Shown here: one piece after another, positions 1 to 8,960 of the stretch | Layout: each line of letters starts with the position of its first letter | Position numbering within the stretch: the stretch's first letter is position 1 | Origin: Thermodesulfobacteriota bacterium | Lineage (GTDB): Bacteria > Desulfobacterota > UBA8473 | Direction: 5' to 3' | DNA: 64,000 nucleotides | Assembly: GCA_040757775.1 (NCBI GenBank) | Contig: JBFLWQ010000013.1 | Span: forward strand, 1 to 64,000 | Translations under genes and position numbers: made by a program | The notes under the pieces: generated by a model | The model's input: only the letters and a program-made list of their open reading frames with translations | Told to the model about the DNA's origin: nothing | Databases searched by the model: none

Positions 1-17
1 CAAAAAAGGAGGACCCC

Positions 18-1235
18 ATGAATAATCTACAGTGTAGAAGAGAAAGGATGAAAAGGATTAGTATCATATTAACAGTACCGCTTTTGTTGTTTTGCTACAC
101 TGCGGTTTTGGGTGAAACAAGAGGGGTGACGAAGGATACAATCATAATGGGCCATATAACCGCCGACACAGGCCCCGTTGCGAAAGATGCTCAGGCTATT
201 TCAGAGGGAATCCGAAATTATGTTAGCCATCTGAATGAACAGGGGGGTATCTACGGTAGAAAAATAAAGATTATCTCTGAGGATAGCGGTTACTCAATAC
301 CCAGGGCATTGACAGCTTTCAAGAAACTCCTTTCCAAGGACATGGTATTTACCCTTTTTGGACCCACTTCTACCGGCGAAGCAACCGCTTTGTTCTCCCA
401 AATTCAAAAGGAAAAGATCTGCACTTTACAGATCAGCCCTGGCGGACACATGTTTGACCCTTTCAAACGATATGTTTTTCATTATGTTTTAACTTACGAG
501 AATCAGGTTAAGATATTGTTTGACTATATTTTAAGCGATATGAAAGCCAAAAATCCTAAGATAGCAATTGTGTATCCTGATGTGGAAGCTGGTAAATCAG
601 GGGCAAGAGAAGCGCGTAATCAGGCAAAGATATTCGGGGTTGAACTCCAGGAAGAAGTACTGAACCTCAATTCGTTGGATGCTAGCTCCCAGGTTCTTTC
701 TATGAAAAGGTATAAACCCGATTTCGTAATAGTACATAACCTTATTGCACAGGCGTCTCTCCTCTTAAGAGAAGCCAGAAAGCTTGGATTTAAAACCAAT
801 TTTTTAGGAACCCTAATATCAACAAATTCGGATACTATTGCTCTGTCCAAAGAGGCAGCAAGAGGGTTCGTAGGGGTACATCCCTTCAGGTCATGGTATA
901 ACGATGCGCCGGGGGTTAAGAAAATGAGGCATATAACTTTGAAACTTTGCCCTGGTACGGAAAAACCCTGGCGCAGTGAATATTATACCTTGGGGTGGGT
1001 AAACGCTATGCTTTTCACAGAAGGTATGAAGAAAGCGGGGAAAGACTTAACCAATGAGAATCTGGTGAATGCCATGGAGAGCATAAAGAATTTTGATGCA
1101 TGGGGTCTTTCCGGACCTGTTACATGGGGTACTAATGATCGGGAAGGGAGCGTCAGTGGCATACTCCTCAAAGCTGATGTTGATAATGGCATAGTGGTCC
1201 CCATTAGTGGCTGGAGAGAAGCCCTTCCGCGCTAG
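18..1235 (+). CDS. ABC transporter substrate-binding protein, branched-chain amino acid/amide type
   Basis: This is a 405-residue periplasmic binding protein of the Leu/Ile/Val-urea-amide class (Peripla_BP_6), which would capture a small organic solute for an ABC importer. A hydrophobic signal segment lies at about residues 13-32, followed by a typical lobe I opening (TIIMGHITADTGPVA) and the NEQGGIYGRKIKIISED motif common in this family. The ATG at 18 has a good AAGGAGGA site at 6-13. A second ATG at 48 would start nearer the hydrophobic stretch but has poor ribosome-site spacing. No LivH/LivM-type permease is encoded beside it. It is a paralogue of the protein at 8961-10163, sharing YSIP(R/P)AL(T/A)AFKK and PGTEKP(W/Y)R motifs. 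The substrate is unknown. Confidence 0.9.
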   Translation: MNNLQCRRERMKRISIILTVPLLLFCYTAVLGETRGVTKDTIIMGHITADTGPVAKDAQAISEGIRNYVSHLNEQGGIYGRKIKIISEDSGYSIPRALTAFKKLLSKDMVFTLFGPTSTGEATALFSQIQKEKICTLQISPGGHMFDPFKRYVFHYVLTYENQVKILFDYILSDMKAKNPKIAIVYPDVEAGKSGAREARNQAKIFGVELQEEVLNLNSLDASSQVLSMKRYKPDFVIVHNLIAQASLLLREARKLGFKTNFLGTLISTNSDTIALSKEAARGFVGVHPFRSWYNDAPGVKKMRHITLKLCPGTEKPWRSEYYTLGWVNAMLFTEGMKKAGKDLTNENLVNAMESIKNFDAWGLSGPVTWGTNDREGSVSGILLKADVDNGIVVPISGWREALPR

Positions 1236-1405
1236 AGTTTTTTGATTTTCCTGCATTATGGTTTGTCATAATTTGGCACCTTTTATACAGCGTTATAAAA
1301 TAGCTCAAAAAAGACTGGATTTTGTCTCATAATTGAGGTATAAGCTAAATGGTTAAATGATAGCTATAAGTTTTTAACCTTAATTATTTATGGATAAACA
1401 TAAGG

Positions 1406-1450
1406 ACGTCTTTCCGAGATTATAGGGAGCAAAGAGGAAGACGTTTTTTT
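1406..1450 (+). terminator. Probable rho-independent terminator or attenuator
   Basis: ACGTCTTTCC (1406-1415) pairs with GGAAGACGT (1436-1444) with one bulged T and a loop of about 20 bases, followed by an unbroken T run to 1450. It ends about 18 bases before the TTG of the ABC ATPase gene. It could therefore terminate the upstream gene or act as an attenuator for the downstream one. The rest of 1236-1468 shows no gene. Confidence 0.6.
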
Positions 1451-1468
1451 GTATAGAGGTGTAGCCAA

Positions 1469-2257
1469 TTGGGGCTAGAACTGTTCAATTTGAGTAAGAC
1501 TTTTGTTAATACTACCGACAGGGTGAATGTGGAAGCTCTGAAGAATATCAATCTTCTGGTGAATGATGGCGAGTTTGTATCGGTGGTGGGGCCCAGTGGT
1601 TGCGGCAAGACTACTATGCTTCGTATTATTGCCGGTTTTGAAAAGGCATCCTGTGGAAAGGCACTTTTAAACGGTGAAGAGATCGAAATCCCGGGTCCTG
1701 AGGTAGGAATAGTCTTCCAGGAGTATGCCTTATTTCCCTGGCGTACGGTTATTGAGAATGTAGAGTTCGGTTTAGAATTGAAACACACTTCCCGAAAGGA
1801 GAGAAGAGAAAAAGCATTAATGTACATCGAGATGGTCGGATTGAAGAGTTTTGAGAATAAATATCCTAAGGAGCTGTCCGGTGGAATGAAACAGAGGGTG
1901 GCTATTGCCAGGACACTAATCAATGAACCCAAGGTAGTATTGATGGATGAGCCCTTTGGTTCGGTAGATGCCCAGACCAGAAATTCTCTCCAGGAATTTC
2001 TGATAGACATATGGAGAAAGCGGGGAGACACTATAATCTTTGTAACCCATAATGTGGATGAAGCTGTATTCTTATCCCAAAGAGTGGTCTGTCTTTCTTC
2101 CAGACCTGGAGAGGTGGTGTTGGAGGTCAGTATAAATCTGGAGTTTCCCAGGGACAGAACGAGCATGGATTTCGTGAAAATTAGAAGAGAGATTTTAGAA
2201 CATTTGACGTCAAATAATGGCAACATAGTTGCACAAAACATAGAACCGCAGATATGA
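1469..2257 (+). CDS. ABC transporter ATP-binding protein, NitT/TauT type
   Basis: This 262-residue nucleotide-binding subunit resembles the nitrate/sulfonate/taurine ATPases (SsuB/TauB/NrtD). All core motifs are present: Walker [11 protein letters not shown]-loop in [11 protein letters not shown], signature [13 protein letters not shown], Walker [10 protein letters not shown], and the switch His in VTHNVDEAV. The start is a TTG at 1469 with an AGAGGTG-like site upstream. No permease or NMT1/SsuA-like binding protein is adjacent, so its transmembrane partners must be encoded elsewhere. Its stop codon overlaps the next gene's start (ATGA), so the two are translationally coupled. The family assignment is firm and the substrate is not. 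Confidence 0.9.
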   Translation: MGLELFNLSKTFVNTTDRVNVEALKNINLLVNDGEFVSVVGPSGCGKTTMLRIIAGFEKASCGKALLNGEEIEIPGPEVGIVFQEYALFPWRTVIENVEFGLELKHTSRKERREKALMYIEMVGLKSFENKYPKELSGGMKQRVAIARTLINEPKVVLMDEPFGSVDAQTRNSLQEFLIDIWRKRGDTIIFVTHNVDEAVFLSQRVVCLSSRPGEVVLEVSINLEFPRDRTSMDFVKIRREILEHLTSNNGNIVAQNIEPQI

Positions 2258-2721
2258 AAAACATACTCTTCGTATGCACAGCCAATATATGCCGCAGCCC
2301 TTTTGCAGAAAGGGCATTAAAAAAGCTCCTCAGAGAAAAAAAAGTGACAGGGATTAAAGTGCATTCAGCAGGGGTTAGTGCTACCTCCGGGCGTCCTTCT
2401 CCTCCAGACGCGATCCGGGTTGCTGGTAATCTCGGTGTGGATATCTCCGAACACCTCTCAAGACCCATTTCCACTCCGATGATTGAAGAAGCGGACATTA
2501 TACTTGTAATGAGCCTCTTTCACATAGAGGTAATCCTGGGAATGAATCCAGAATCAGAAAATAAGCTTAAACTTTTAGGGAATTTTAGTACATTCTATGG
2601 AGACGGAGAAGAGACAGAAATACCTGACCCTTACGGGCTTACTTCATTTCACTACAGGTCTTCCTTTAATATTATAAGGGATTGTATATATAATCTATAT
2701 AAGAAATTAATTAGCGATTAG
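2254..2721 (+). CDS. Low-molecular-weight protein tyrosine phosphatase family protein
   Basis: This 155-residue protein has the N-terminal P-loop CTANICRS (CX5R, nucleophile Cys8, Arg14) and the distal IPDPYG motif carrying the general-acid Asp. Its length is typical for the family. Members dephosphorylate protein tyrosines (Wzb/Etp, YwlE-type) or reduce arsenate (ArsC). Nothing local indicates arsenic resistance or capsule export, so a phosphatase of unknown target is the safest call. It overlaps the upstream ABC ATPase by four bases. It converges on the VWA gene, whose stop lies just beyond. Confidence 0.9.
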   Translation: MKNILFVCTANICRSPFAERALKKLLREKKVTGIKVHSAGVSATSGRPSPPDAIRVAGNLGVDISEHLSRPISTPMIEEADIILVMSLFHIEVILGMNPESENKLKLLGNFSTFYGDGEETEIPDPYGLTSFHYRSSFNIIRDCIYNLYKKLISD

Positions 2722-2735
2722 TAGGTACATAGTTA

Positions 2736-3908
2736 TTAAACCCTACATATCAGCTTGCTGATAGCAGCATCTAATCCCTCTAGGGTAAGCTCAAACATGG
2801 GGAATATTTTGCTAATCATACTTATTGTAGGATGATTCCACTCCGAAAGGTCTTCAGGATTTAACCATATGGCATGGGTAAAATGATCGGAGATGCGTTG
2901 AAGCCAAGCTATCCCCGGCAAATCATTCCTTTCATAATAGTATATTGCCCCATATTTCATTACCAGCTCCTCGCGGGCCATGCAGGCATCTCCAAGAATA
3001 ATCACTTTATAGCCAGATTCCAGGGTATTGAGCAACTGGGTTGTGCTTGTGGGCTCCCTCCTTTCTATATCTATATACAGGTTGTCATATATACAGTTGT
3101 GAAAATAAAAGTGCTGGAAATCTTTGAAATGGGTTGCTGAATGGGCAGCGCTGAAGAGTCTGCTGCAAAGCTTTGCATAGGGACTCATAGAACCACCCAC
3201 ATCCATCAATAAAAGCAGTTTTACTGCGTTCTTTCTCTGCCTTCTCCATATCAATTCTATCTCCCCTCCGTTTTTGCAGGTATGATCTATAGTGACATCT
3301 ATATCCAATTCATCCTCTGGCCCTATTCTGCTTAACCTCCTCAATCTCTTAAGGGCTATCTGAAAGTGTCTGACATCCAGAACCACATCATTCCTGTAAT
3401 TGCGGAATCTTCTCTCCTTTGCCACCTGGATAGCAGACCTGTTCATGGATTGCCCCCCCACCCTAATGCCTGCCGGGTTTATCCCGGAATTGCCAAAAGG
3501 GGAAGTTCCTCCTGTGCCTATCCACCGATCCCCACCATCATGGCGCTCTTTCTGTTCCCTCAACCTCTGCTTAAAGGTTTCCATGAGTTCATCGAAGTTC
3601 ATCCTCTCTATCTGAGCAATTTCCTCCTCTGTAAGTTGAATTTTGTTAATAGGGTTATTCAGCCATTCCAGTATCTCATCCCTTAGCTCTGGTGGGGTTT
3701 CGATACCCTGAAAATACTCCTGAAATGCCAAATCATACTGGTCAAAGTAAGCCTCACTCTTTACCAGGATTGATCTCGCCAGATAGTAGAATACATTCAG
3801 GCTGGATGATGCAAAGCCCTGGGAAAGGGCATCCATGAGAGTCATCCACTCAGTTATAGAGACTGGCACCTTTTTTTTGCGGAGGGTATAGAAGAAATCT
3901 GTGAACAT
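2736..3908 (-). CDS. VWA domain protein, CoxE/YehP-like
   Basis: This protein of about 390 residues carries a C-terminal von Willebrand A domain with a MIDAS-like LLLMDVGGSMSPY strand, and an N-terminal helical part (FFYTLRKKKVPVSITEW) characteristic of CoxE-like proteins. The second Ser of the DxSxS motif is retained while the first is replaced by Gly. The start at 3908 is preferred over an upstream ATG at 3962 because it follows a GGTAG site four bases after the moxR stop. It is cotranscribed with the AAA+ gene upstream. MoxR-VWA pairs act as chaperone-like assembly or metal-insertion systems, but the client here is not evident. Confidence 0.88.
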   Translation of the reverse strand: MFTDFFYTLRKKKVPVSITEWMTLMDALSQGFASSSLNVFYYLARSILVKSEAYFDQYDLAFQEYFQGIETPPELRDEILEWLNNPINKIQLTEEEIAQIERMNFDELMETFKQRLREQKERHDGGDRWIGTGGTSPFGNSGINPAGIRVGGQSMNRSAIQVAKERRFRNYRNDVVLDVRHFQIALKRLRRLSRIGPEDELDIDVTIDHTCKNGGEIELIWRRQRKNAVKLLLLMDVGGSMSPYAKLCSRLFSAAHSATHFKDFQHFYFHNCIYDNLYIDIERREPTSTTQLLNTLESGYKVIILGDACMAREELVMKYGAIYYYERNDLPGIAWLQRISDHFTHAIWLNPEDLSEWNHPTISMISKIFPMFELTLEGLDAAISKLICRV

Positions 3909-3912
3909 TTTA

Positions 3913-4770
3913 CTACCAGTTATACCTGTTTTGGCTTCCCGATACCCCTGTCTTCTTACCACTCAGGTAGTCATAATCTGCCTCTTTTTTCAGGAGGACA
4001 CCAAGGAAAGGGATATTATCTGAAAGCATTTCATGAGAGATTCCACTGGAGATCAGCGCCTGAATCCAATCCAGAAGTTCACTGGTTGAAGGCTTCTTTC
4101 TGAATTCATTGATACTCCTCAGCCAGTAGAATTTCTTGAGGACTTCCCTTAGCAGCTGGGTTTTAATATCCGGGAAGTGCACCATTACTATCTCCTCCAT
4201 CAACCCTTCATCAGGAAACTCAATATAATGGAATATACACCTGCGTAAGAATGCGTCAGGGAGTTCCTTTTCAGAATTACTTGTTATAACCACGATGGGT
4301 CTGTGTTTGGTCTTAATCGTTTCATTTATTTCATGAATATGAAATGACATCTCATCCAGCTCATTCAAAAGGTCATTGGGAAATTCCACATCTGCTTTAT
4401 CGATTTCATCTATAAGGATAACCACCTGTTCAGGTGATGTAAAAGCCATCCCCAATTTGCCAAGCTTAATATACTGTTTTATATCCGATATATCTTTGCC
4501 ACCAAAGCGGCTATCATTTAACCTTTGTACAGTATCGTAAATATATAATCCTTCCTGAGCCTTTGAGGTGGACTTGATATTCCACACTATCAGTTCCTTA
4601 TCAAGGGCTAAGGCTATATTATGCGCCAGCAGGGTCTTGCCGGTTCCCGGTTCTCCTTTCACAAGCATTGGTCTTTGAAGGGCAATTGCTACATTGACGG
4701 CATTGCGTAACGGTTCCGATACTATGTACTTGTGAGTGCCCATGAATTGATCAAACTTCTTTTTGTTCAT
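3913..4770 (-). CDS. MoxR-family AAA+ ATPase
   Basis: This AAA+ ATPase of about 285 residues has Walker A GEPGTGKT, Walker B VILIDEIDKAD, sensor TSNSEKELPDAFLRRC and the arginine-finger region RRCIFHYIEFP. The start at 4770 (MNKKKFDQFMGTH) has an AGGAGG site in the correct position. An upstream in-frame ATG at 4836 adds a non-homologous extension and is less likely. The VWA-domain gene follows at once, the standard MoxR arrangement in which the ATPase and VWA protein together remodel or activate another protein. No client enzyme lies in the operon. Confidence 0.92.
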   Translation of the reverse strand: MNKKKFDQFMGTHKYIVSEPLRNAVNVAIALQRPMLVKGEPGTGKTLLAHNIALALDKELIVWNIKSTSKAQEGLYIYDTVQRLNDSRFGGKDISDIKQYIKLGKLGMAFTSPEQVVILIDEIDKADVEFPNDLLNELDEMSFHIHEINETIKTKHRPIVVITSNSEKELPDAFLRRCIFHYIEFPDEGLMEEIVMVHFPDIKTQLLREVLKKFYWLRSINEFRKKPSTSELLDWIQALISSGISHEMLSDNIPFLGVLLKKEADYDYLSGKKTGVSGSQNRYNW

Positions 4771-4935
4771 CAGAATCCTCCTAGGTTCAGAATCTTTTTC
4801 AGTATAATTAATTAAATAACATAAAAAATAGCCCAAGCCAACAAAATAAACACTTTTTCGTTGAATTCTATACAGGTTTGTTATAATGGTTGTATCTATT
4901 CAGAAGCCAGTAGCCAGAACTCAGGAGTCAGAATA

Positions 4936-5556
4936 TTGTTAAAAGCTAACCTATACTTTGACCAAATCGACTTTAAAAAATACTTATCTCTAACCGACTG
5001 TAGAGAATGTGGGTTTAACAACTGCAGAGGTTTATTGGAGAAGCTTAAAACAGACGGGCCCAAACCCGAGGTCTATCCTCATATCTCTAAGAATATGGCC
5101 CATGCATTCAGTACCGCTTTGAATGCTGAACAGATCATTCCAGAAATTGAGCTTATGCAGCTTCCCGTCCCTGCAGAACCTGGCTTGGTTGAATTCAATA
5201 TGCCAGACAAAAACTCTTCTCTGCTAGTATCGGGCAATTCAGAGCTTACTCAATTGGCCCTTTCTGCCATCCTTGCCACAACGATCAAGCCTTTTTATGT
5301 ATTGTTTATAGATACTAAAGGAGATACGGTGGATATGTCAATGATTTATAAGACATTTACTGCAGAGCGCATTAAGGAGATGATTGTGGATAGCAGCATG
5401 AGTGAAAGGCTCAACCATAAGGAGATGATCATACCCGGATTTGCAAAACCAATAAATAGGGAAATAGAACGGCTTACAGGATGGAACGTTAATATCGGGC
5501 CTGTTTGTTGCGGAGAACTTCCCCTCTACTTCGGAGAGGATTGGGTAGCCCCATGA
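4936..5556 (+). CDS. Fe-S and CdhD/AcsC gamma-like C-terminal domain protein
   Basis: This 206-residue protein has an N-terminal four-cysteine iron-sulfur motif (CRECGFNNC plus flanking Cys) like the 4Fe-4S domain of the acetyl-CoA decarbonylase/synthase corrinoid gamma subunit. It continues with a domain resembling the gamma-subunit C-terminus: VSGNSELTQLALSA, DTKGDTVDMSMIYKTFTAE and MIIPGFAKPINREIERLTGW. The central TIM barrel of a full gamma subunit (about 440-460 aa) is missing. A TTG at 4936 with AGGAG at 4923-4927 is the better start. An upstream TTG at 4861 reads through repeat-like DNA. No other acetyl-CoA synthase genes are in view. Its 3' end overlaps the convergent gene. It may be a corrinoid-activation or methyl-transfer accessory factor. 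Confidence 0.75.
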   Translation: MLKANLYFDQIDFKKYLSLTDCRECGFNNCRGLLEKLKTDGPKPEVYPHISKNMAHAFSTALNAEQIIPEIELMQLPVPAEPGLVEFNMPDKNSSLLVSGNSELTQLALSAILATTIKPFYVLFIDTKGDTVDMSMIYKTFTAERIKEMIVDSSMSERLNHKEMIIPGFAKPINREIERLTGWNVNIGPVCCGELPLYFGEDWVAP

Positions 5557-6800
5557 ATTTTCCATCTGGTCTTTTTTTTGACGTCCTCTAACATTATGCC
5601 AACTCGGGCCATTTTTCCCCTTATCTCATCTGCCAGTTCCCACTCTTCTTTTTCTCTCAATTCACTTCTAACTGTTATAAGCAATTCCATCAAAGAAGAT
5701 AATAGATGTCTGTCTTTTTTTGATGCCCTTGTAACCTGATTTGCCATCTTCATTTGCATATCTGCCAATCTTTCATAGGCATTTAAAAGCGTATCAGATG
5801 TCTCTCCCTTCTCTTTCGCTTTATGAATGTGCTTCAGGATCTCCTCAGGTATCAGCATGGCAGAAGCAATGTCTTCTCTGTCGTTCAAGGTTTGGAGGAA
5901 TTTCTCTTCTAATTCTGAAATTTTCGTCAATAAAGGCTCACGGGGCGATACTGGGGGATATATATTCTTTGTATATGTGTTTCTTTCTCCTGACAGGGCT
6001 AATTCATCGAATCCAAAAGTCGAACCATTCGAAAAAGTTTTGTCACACCCCTTTTTTCGTAAAACGACCTGCCCCACCCCTTTCACATAGCATCTCTCTT
6101 GACTCAAGTCAAAGATACCTGCCGTATGTTCATCTATGCCTATTATAATGGTTAAATCAGACAACTGATTCTCCAGTATCTTGAGTCTGGGAGCACCCAT
6201 ATAACAAAACCTGGTATCGTGATTTTCTCCCTCAGCATTGTTCCAATGAGGGATGACGGCAAGATTCAATCCCATATCCCCGAGTAAATTAAGCCCGTTC
6301 ACCCAAAAGGGGTCTTCACCCACCTTATAAATTTCGTATACAGGCATAGAATATTTCCCCACACAAAGGGATGCAGCGCTGGCAAAAACGAGATGGCTGC
6401 CTCTATAAAGACTTTTTTTGATAGCATCTCCCACAGGGTTTCCCAACCAGTTTTTAAGGGCATACGTAGGGCTGCCAGGACCTGAAAAAATAAAGTGGGC
6501 GTTCATTATCGTATGAGCCACCTCTTTCATCATGAGGGGAGTCGCTCTGGAAAAATCCTTGAATAAAACTGGCTCCATCTTTACCCGAAAGTGCCTGTTA
6601 AAGTACTCTTTTGCTTTCTCTGATAGGATATCTGCATTGAGTTGAAACCCTGCAGGGGTATCGAGAAATACTGCCCTTACGGGCTTTTCCTCGATTCTAT
6701 CCAGGATTTCCTTATGTACCCTCACCATGGAACTGGTCATCTCACCTGACCCCATGAGGGTTATCGTTCCGTATTTATTGCCTTCGTAATTCTTCAACAA
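5526..6800 (-). CDS. Peptidase S51/cyanophycinase-like protein fused to a CysRS-like C-terminal region
   Basis: In this 424-residue protein, residues 10-270 resemble the class I amidotransferase-like S51 family (cyanophycinase, dipeptidase E). Visible are TLMGSGEMTSS, FIFSGPGSPTYALKNW, and a nucleophile-elbow-like FASAASLCVGKY where the family usually has a Ser in GxSAGA. From about residue 310 the sequence looks like the helical DALR and tail region of cysteinyl-tRNA synthetase, ending ELREKEEWELADEIRGKM, VGIMLEDVKKKTRWKI. The start is TTG at 6800 with GGAG seven bases upstream. No HIGH or KMSKS motif is present, so it is not an active CysRS. It converges with and overlaps the upstream plus-strand gene by about 30 bp. 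Function unknown. Confidence 0.75.
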   Translation of the reverse strand: MLKNYEGNKYGTITLMGSGEMTSSMVRVHKEILDRIEEKPVRAVFLDTPAGFQLNADILSEKAKEYFNRHFRVKMEPVLFKDFSRATPLMMKEVAHTIMNAHFIFSGPGSPTYALKNWLGNPVGDAIKKSLYRGSHLVFASAASLCVGKYSMPVYEIYKVGEDPFWVNGLNLLGDMGLNLAVIPHWNNAEGENHDTRFCYMGAPRLKILENQLSDLTIIIGIDEHTAGIFDLSQERCYVKGVGQVVLRKKGCDKTFSNGSTFGFDELALSGERNTYTKNIYPPVSPREPLLTKISELEEKFLQTLNDREDIASAMLIPEEILKHIHKAKEKGETSDTLLNAYERLADMQMKMANQVTRASKKDRHLLSSLMELLITVRSELREKEEWELADEIRGKMARVGIMLEDVKKKTRWKIHGATQSSPK

Positions 6801-6854
6801 ACCTATACTCCATGCATATCAACCTACCAACACTATGAAACTGGAGTTGCAATG

Positions 6855-6962
6855 AACCTCCCCGCAGCAAGCTGCGTGGTATCCAAAAGTAAAGCAATTT
6901 CATGCTAAGATTACCACGCCTGCCTGCGGTAGGCAGGTCACTCCGCTCCTCGCAATGACATG
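6855..6962. repeat. Dispersed hairpin repeat, GTCATTGCGAGGAGCG family
   Basis: A noncoding element contains CCTGCC/GGCAGG (6919-6937) and CGCAGC/GCTGCG (6863-6876) hairpins and, on the minus strand, GTCATTGCGAGGAGCGGAGT (about 6941-6960). The same core recurs at 33274-33287. Any translation of it gives a CHCEERSD-type spurious peptide. Confidence 0.65.
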
Positions 6963-6995
6963 GCAACTTTATGATTGCAACTTGATATGATGATA

Positions 6996-8369
6996 TTAAG
7001 AATTGTTCTTCTTCTGGTAGAAATCTCGAGAAATTGCGAGAGACTCAACTGTTTCATCTATCTCATAAAACACAGGAAAGGATACGCTCTCTTTTAACCT
7101 ATCCACTCTTTCTTTCCACCCCTGAAAGACAAAGGCAATGGGTTTGCTGTAGCGTCTCATCAATTCTGATAAAAAAGTCGTTATATCTAAAAGGATGTTA
7201 TAGTGAAGACGTAGATTGTCCGTAAACACAAAGAGCATACCATCGAACTGTTCCTGTTTTATGGCATTTTCCAGTATGTATCTGTAGGACTCAAAGTTCC
7301 ACAGGTCACCCAAATCCAAGGGATTGGCAGTTTTTATTACCTTGGCACGGAAGAACTCCTGAATTTTTTTCAGATAATCATCTTCATAAGGGGACATCTC
7401 AAAGCCATATTTAGCACAGAAGTCGGCAGCTATCACACCGTGCCCCCCTGAACGGGTCATTACTGCTAGTCGATTTCCTGTAAGCTTTGGTAATAAGAAT
7501 ACCTTTGCATAATTTATTGCGTTTTCTATGGTTTCAGCCCTGATAATCCGGCCCTGCAAGCATATAGCATCAATAATCCGGTTATCATTTGCTATTGCTG
7601 CCGTATGAGATTTGGCAACTTCAACAGAGGTCTCAAACTTGTTAACCTTATGTAATATGATAGGTTTGGAAGATGATTGTGCCAGTTCTAATAGCCTCCT
7701 CCCGTTATTTAAACCCTCTGAATGAACGCAAATGACCTGTGTCCATGGGTCTTCTATCAGGTAAGACAAAAAGTCTGTTTCTTCCAGGTCCAGCTTGTTT
7801 CCCATACTTACCCATTTGTTAACCCCGATGTTTTCTCCGAAGAGAAGCATAAGATAGCCATTTGCCACACCCCCGCTTTGGGATAGAACCGATACTGGAC
7901 CAATCTTTAATGGAGGTACAGGCTGGAAAGGCAAACAAAGCCCTATTTCAGTGTTTATTACACCTACACAGTTGGGTCCAATCAATCTGACATTGTGTTT
8001 TCTGGCATAATTAAGGATATCTGCCTCCAGGTCAATATTCTCTATTTTAAATTCTCTGAACCCGCCGGTAGCTATATATATAGCCCGGGCACCCTTCTTG
8101 CCACATTGGTCAACCAGTTTTGGTACAGTTGTAGCAGGGGTAATTATAGCTGCAAAGTCTATCTCATCTGCTATATCCATAACAGAAGGATATATCTTCA
8201 ACCCGGATATATTGCCCCCTTTTGGACCAACAGGGAATACTTCACCCTGAAAGTGATTGTCCAGAAGATTCTGGACAATGTTTTTACCCATGTTATCTCT
8301 AGATTCAGAGACACCAATTACTGCAACTTTTCGAGGATAAAAAACAGTTCTCATTAAGTCATTCATCAT
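6996..8369 (-). CDS. CoA-binding protein, NDP-forming acyl-CoA synthetase alpha-subunit-like
   Basis: This 457-residue protein has an N-terminal Rossmann CoA-binding domain (KVAVIGVSESRDNMGKNIV), a central succinyl-CoA-ligase-like flavodoxin domain (GPVSVLSQSGGVANG), and the SHTAAIA segment holding the phosphorylatable His. This is the alpha-subunit layout of ADP-forming acetyl-CoA synthetases, which interconvert acyl-CoA plus ADP/Pi with acid plus ATP. The ATP-grasp beta part is absent here and in the neighbouring genes. It is a paralogue of the protein at 48496-49929. A GAGGAAC site precedes the ATG. It may pair with a distant beta subunit or serve another CoA-dependent role. Confidence 0.85.
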   Translation of the reverse strand: MMNDLMRTVFYPRKVAVIGVSESRDNMGKNIVQNLLDNHFQGEVFPVGPKGGNISGLKIYPSVMDIADEIDFAAIITPATTVPKLVDQCGKKGARAIYIATGGFREFKIENIDLEADILNYARKHNVRLIGPNCVGVINTEIGLCLPFQPVPPLKIGPVSVLSQSGGVANGYLMLLFGENIGVNKWVSMGNKLDLEETDFLSYLIEDPWTQVICVHSEGLNNGRRLLELAQSSSKPIILHKVNKFETSVEVAKSHTAAIANDNRIIDAICLQGRIIRAETIENAINYAKVFLLPKLTGNRLAVMTRSGGHGVIAADFCAKYGFEMSPYEDDYLKKIQEFFRAKVIKTANPLDLGDLWNFESYRYILENAIKQEQFDGMLFVFTDNLRLHYNILLDITTFLSELMRRYSKPIAFVFQGWKERVDRLKESVSFPVFYEIDETVESLAISRDFYQKKNNS

Positions 8370-8402
8370 TCCGCTAAGTTCCTCATTATCTTTGTCGCAT
8401 TT

Positions 8403-8933
8403 TTAAACCAAACCTTTCAATGCCTTCTCATATTCTTTATATGCCTGCCGTCCGAAGAGGGCAAAGCGAACGAGCTGAATATCAAGGTTTACCTTAAGAT
8501 AGTCTATTACGGTTTTTAAGGCGATATTTGCAGCCTCAGCCAGAGGATACCCATAGGCACCGGTACTGATAGAGGGAAAGGCTATACTTATCAATCCCTT
8601 TGATGAGGCAAGTTTCAGGCTTTCCCTGTAGGCACTCTCCAAAAGTTTCGCTTCATTTCCCACCCCACCTCTGTATATTGGACCTACGGTGTGGATTACA
8701 TATTTAGCCTTCAGGTTTCCTCCGGTAGTGATTACCGCTTTTCCTGTAGGGCATCCTCCGATTTTCCTGCATTCTTCCATAATAGCTGGGCCACCAGCAC
8801 GGTGAATTGCACCATCAACACCCCCACCACCCGCCAACCTGGAATTGGCTGCATTGACAATGGCGTCGGTTTCTTCCTCAGTTATATCACCTTCAATCAG
8901 GGAGATGGTGGATTGGTTTACTTTAACTTCCAT
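8403..8933 (-). CDS. Macrodomain protein, O-acetyl-ADP-ribose deacetylase-like
   Basis: This is a 176-residue single macrodomain of the YmdB/MacroD type. Characteristic segments are GDITEEETDAIVNAANSR, the GGGGVDGAIHRAGG loop, YVIHTVGP and SISTGAYGYPLAEAA, including the Asn and Asp positions used for ADP-ribose binding and hydrolysis. Its length is normal. The start has an AGGAGGG site. It lies in a leftward run after the branched-chain-type binding-protein gene and before the CoA-binding gene, with no obvious functional link. It likely removes ADP-ribose esters or O-acetyl groups from ADP-ribose. Confidence 0.93.
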   Translation of the reverse strand: MEVKVNQSTISLIEGDITEEETDAIVNAANSRLAGGGGVDGAIHRAGGPAIMEECRKIGGCPTGKAVITTGGNLKAKYVIHTVGPIYRGGVGNEAKLLESAYRESLKLASSKGLISIAFPSISTGAYGYPLAEAANIALKTVIDYLKVNLDIQLVRFALFGRQAYKEYEKALKGLV

Positions 8934-8960
8934 GAGACCCTCCTGTACGTTTACCCCGCA

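Noticed and set aside
6775-6966. Open frame encoding a CHCEERSD-type peptide
   Set aside because: It is a translation of the dispersed GTCATTGCGAGGAGCG repeat and has no protein-like composition.
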